Part shown: in pieces, positions 47,298 through 47,958 of the stretch
Layout: each line of letters begins with the position of its first letter
How positions within the stretch are numbered: the stretch's first letter is position 1
Assembly (NCBI GenBank): GCA_964537285.1
Contig: CAZHZT010000034.1
Span: 1 to 47,958 of the forward strand
Direction: 5' to 3'
Length of the DNA stretch: 47,958 nucleotides
Origin: CAZHZT01 sp964537285
Lineage (GTDB): Bacteria > Bacteroidota > Bacteroidia > Chitinophagales > Saprospiraceae
Made by a program: the position numbers and the translations under genes
Notes under the pieces: model-generated
What the model saw: the letters and a program-made list of their open reading frames with translations, nothing else
Databases searched by the model: none
What the model was told of the DNA's origin: nothing

Positions 47298-47768
47298 TTA
47301 CACCATTTTATCCGCGCAGCTAGAGCTGGCGAATGCATCCGGTTTTGCTTTAAAAACAAAGCCCATACCAAGGATATATCCCATAGCCTCTTTGAGCGCC
47401 GCATTAGACTGGAAGGATGGATCCGTATTTATATCGGCGTGCACCTCCAACTCTACATTGTACTTATCAAGAATATCACAAAGGCTATAGGCTACTTCTA
47501 CTGAGCGCGCTACTTCAGCGATCATACGTTCCTTGATCGTCATTGAAACGGTATTCCGGCTGTTGCTAATAAACATGAACCCACCCCTTTTTTCGCGCAA
47601 GAAAACGATTACCGTCGCAAATTCGGTGACACTCCCCCGAACCTGAGAATCGGAACCAATACAAACTTTTAGTTTGTGGCCTTGCTTAGTTTCTCGGATG
47701 ATGGTTTCCTCCACCGCTGTTTTGATGGATTTTTCGATACGTTGTCCGTTAAGTTTACGCCAATTCAT
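47298..47768 (-). CDS. YkuK family RNase H-fold protein (DUF458)
   Basis: This 156-residue protein belongs to the YkuK/DUF458 family, which has an RNase H-like fold. The strand VCIGSDSQVRGS (near residue 35) carries the first acidic residue, VTEFATVIVFL follows, and the C-terminal half shows VELEVHADINTDP with Asp/Glu residues, then GYILGMGFVFKAKPDAFASS. Nuclease activity has been suggested from the fold but I know of no proven substrate. The gene is convergent with the DUF2306-like gene and has an A/T-rich upstream region. Confidence 0.87.
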   Translation of the reverse strand: MNWRKLNGQRIEKSIKTAVEETIIRETKQGHKLKVCIGSDSQVRGSVTEFATVIVFLREKRGGFMFISNSRNTVSMTIKERMIAEVARSVEVAYSLCDILDKYNVELEVHADINTDPSFQSNAALKEAMGYILGMGFVFKAKPDAFASSSCADKMV

Positions 47769-47958
47769 TGGTATAAATTTAGTTACGCTTAAAATACAGA
47801 ATAATCTTCGATAGGGTTCCCGAAGTGGATAATTTAATTTTAAATTAATTTAAATTATAAGTTTATTTAACAATGGATATTCTTTTTAAGAGAGAGAAAT
47901 TCGGGTTCTAGATGATTTCATTTGGTAAATATTTTGAGAATAAAAGGCAGGCCTAATT
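47769..47958. other. Window-end intergenic stretch
   Basis: The 190 bp upstream of the YkuK gene are A/T-rich (TTTAATTTTAAATTAATTT near 47834) and hold no open frame that I trust. A promoter for the YkuK gene is expected here, but only a one-mismatch -7 box (TAAATTTA near 47774) is visible. Confidence 0.4.

Noticed and set aside
47262..47504. 80-residue plus-strand frame near the window end
   Set aside because: It lies opposite the YkuK-type gene, which has clear family motifs.
1..47958. Resistance or defence island
   Set aside because: The ABC-F protein and the beta-lactamase-fold proteins are general families, and no restriction, toxin-antitoxin or phage gene accompanies them.

Overview
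The window is from a member of the Bacteroidota, most likely of the Saprospiria. Several exported proteins end in type IX secretion (T9SS) sorting domains, one of them the gliding-associated type. Putative promoters carry the Bacteroidota -7 box TAnnTTTG. A CotH pair, an imelysin-like/MauG fusion and DUF4369-thioredoxin proteins fit that group. The order-level placement is inference. No rRNA, tRNA, CRISPR, phage or transposase gene was found.

Layout. 118-4536 (minus): a tight five-gene run queD, folE, fabD, yqgE and an ABC-F ATPase. 4715-7981 (minus): two tandem CotH-like exported kinases. 8173-10481 (minus): a DUF4369/thioredoxin protein, a one-domain asparaginase-like protein and a small membrane protein. 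10769-13825 (minus): a 1018-residue exported protein that is mostly an 11-residue-periodic helix. 13981-15495 (minus): pyrR-pyrB. 15613-19494 (minus): a large PKD-rich surface protein with a gliding-type C-terminus. 19563-20633 (minus): a CaiB-type CoA transferase. 20803-23846 (plus): a T9SS-exported serine hydrolase translationally coupled to nnr. 23864-26632 (minus): pyruvate phosphate dikinase. 27134-33189 (plus): a chimeric ORF, Sua5, a PLP-dependent decarboxylase and an imelysin-like/MauG protein. 33331-37455 (plus): a PhoX-type phosphatase with T9SS signal. 37834-38733 (plus): a leucine-rich-repeat protein. 38937-44494 (minus): a TolB-like lipoprotein, a beheaded beta-lactamase-family pseudogene, and a sulfotransferase/glycosyltransferase/GNAT/glycosyltransferase cluster. 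44624-47768: ychF, a small exported protein, a DUF2306-like membrane protein and a YkuK-type RNase H-fold protein.

The most unusual content lies between the genes. Nearly every longer intergenic gap holds a long, perfect or near-perfect palindrome with a stem of 16 to 41 bp and a loop of 1 to 4 nt. They fall into families. Family A (30971-31113, 39821-39991, 41892-42061, 46449-46510) has a modular build: GC mini-hairpin, long variable palindrome, GC mini-hairpin, and ends reading CGAGAATTGCTG. Two copies are flanked by exact 11-bp direct repeats, so they look mobile. The long stems differ between copies yet stay self-complementary. Family B (26920-27108 and 29350-29481) forms an inverted pair around a chimeric ORF and sua5. 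Family D (4687, 10581, 40828, 46352) carries a GTTCTTTGAC motif that resembles the rRNA-leader boxA of Bacteroidota and supplies the artificial start of the beta-lactamase pseudogene. Family E is an exact 53-bp repeat (1-53 and 37718-37770). I regard these hairpin elements as the best candidate for an undescribed system in the window; how they move is not visible here.
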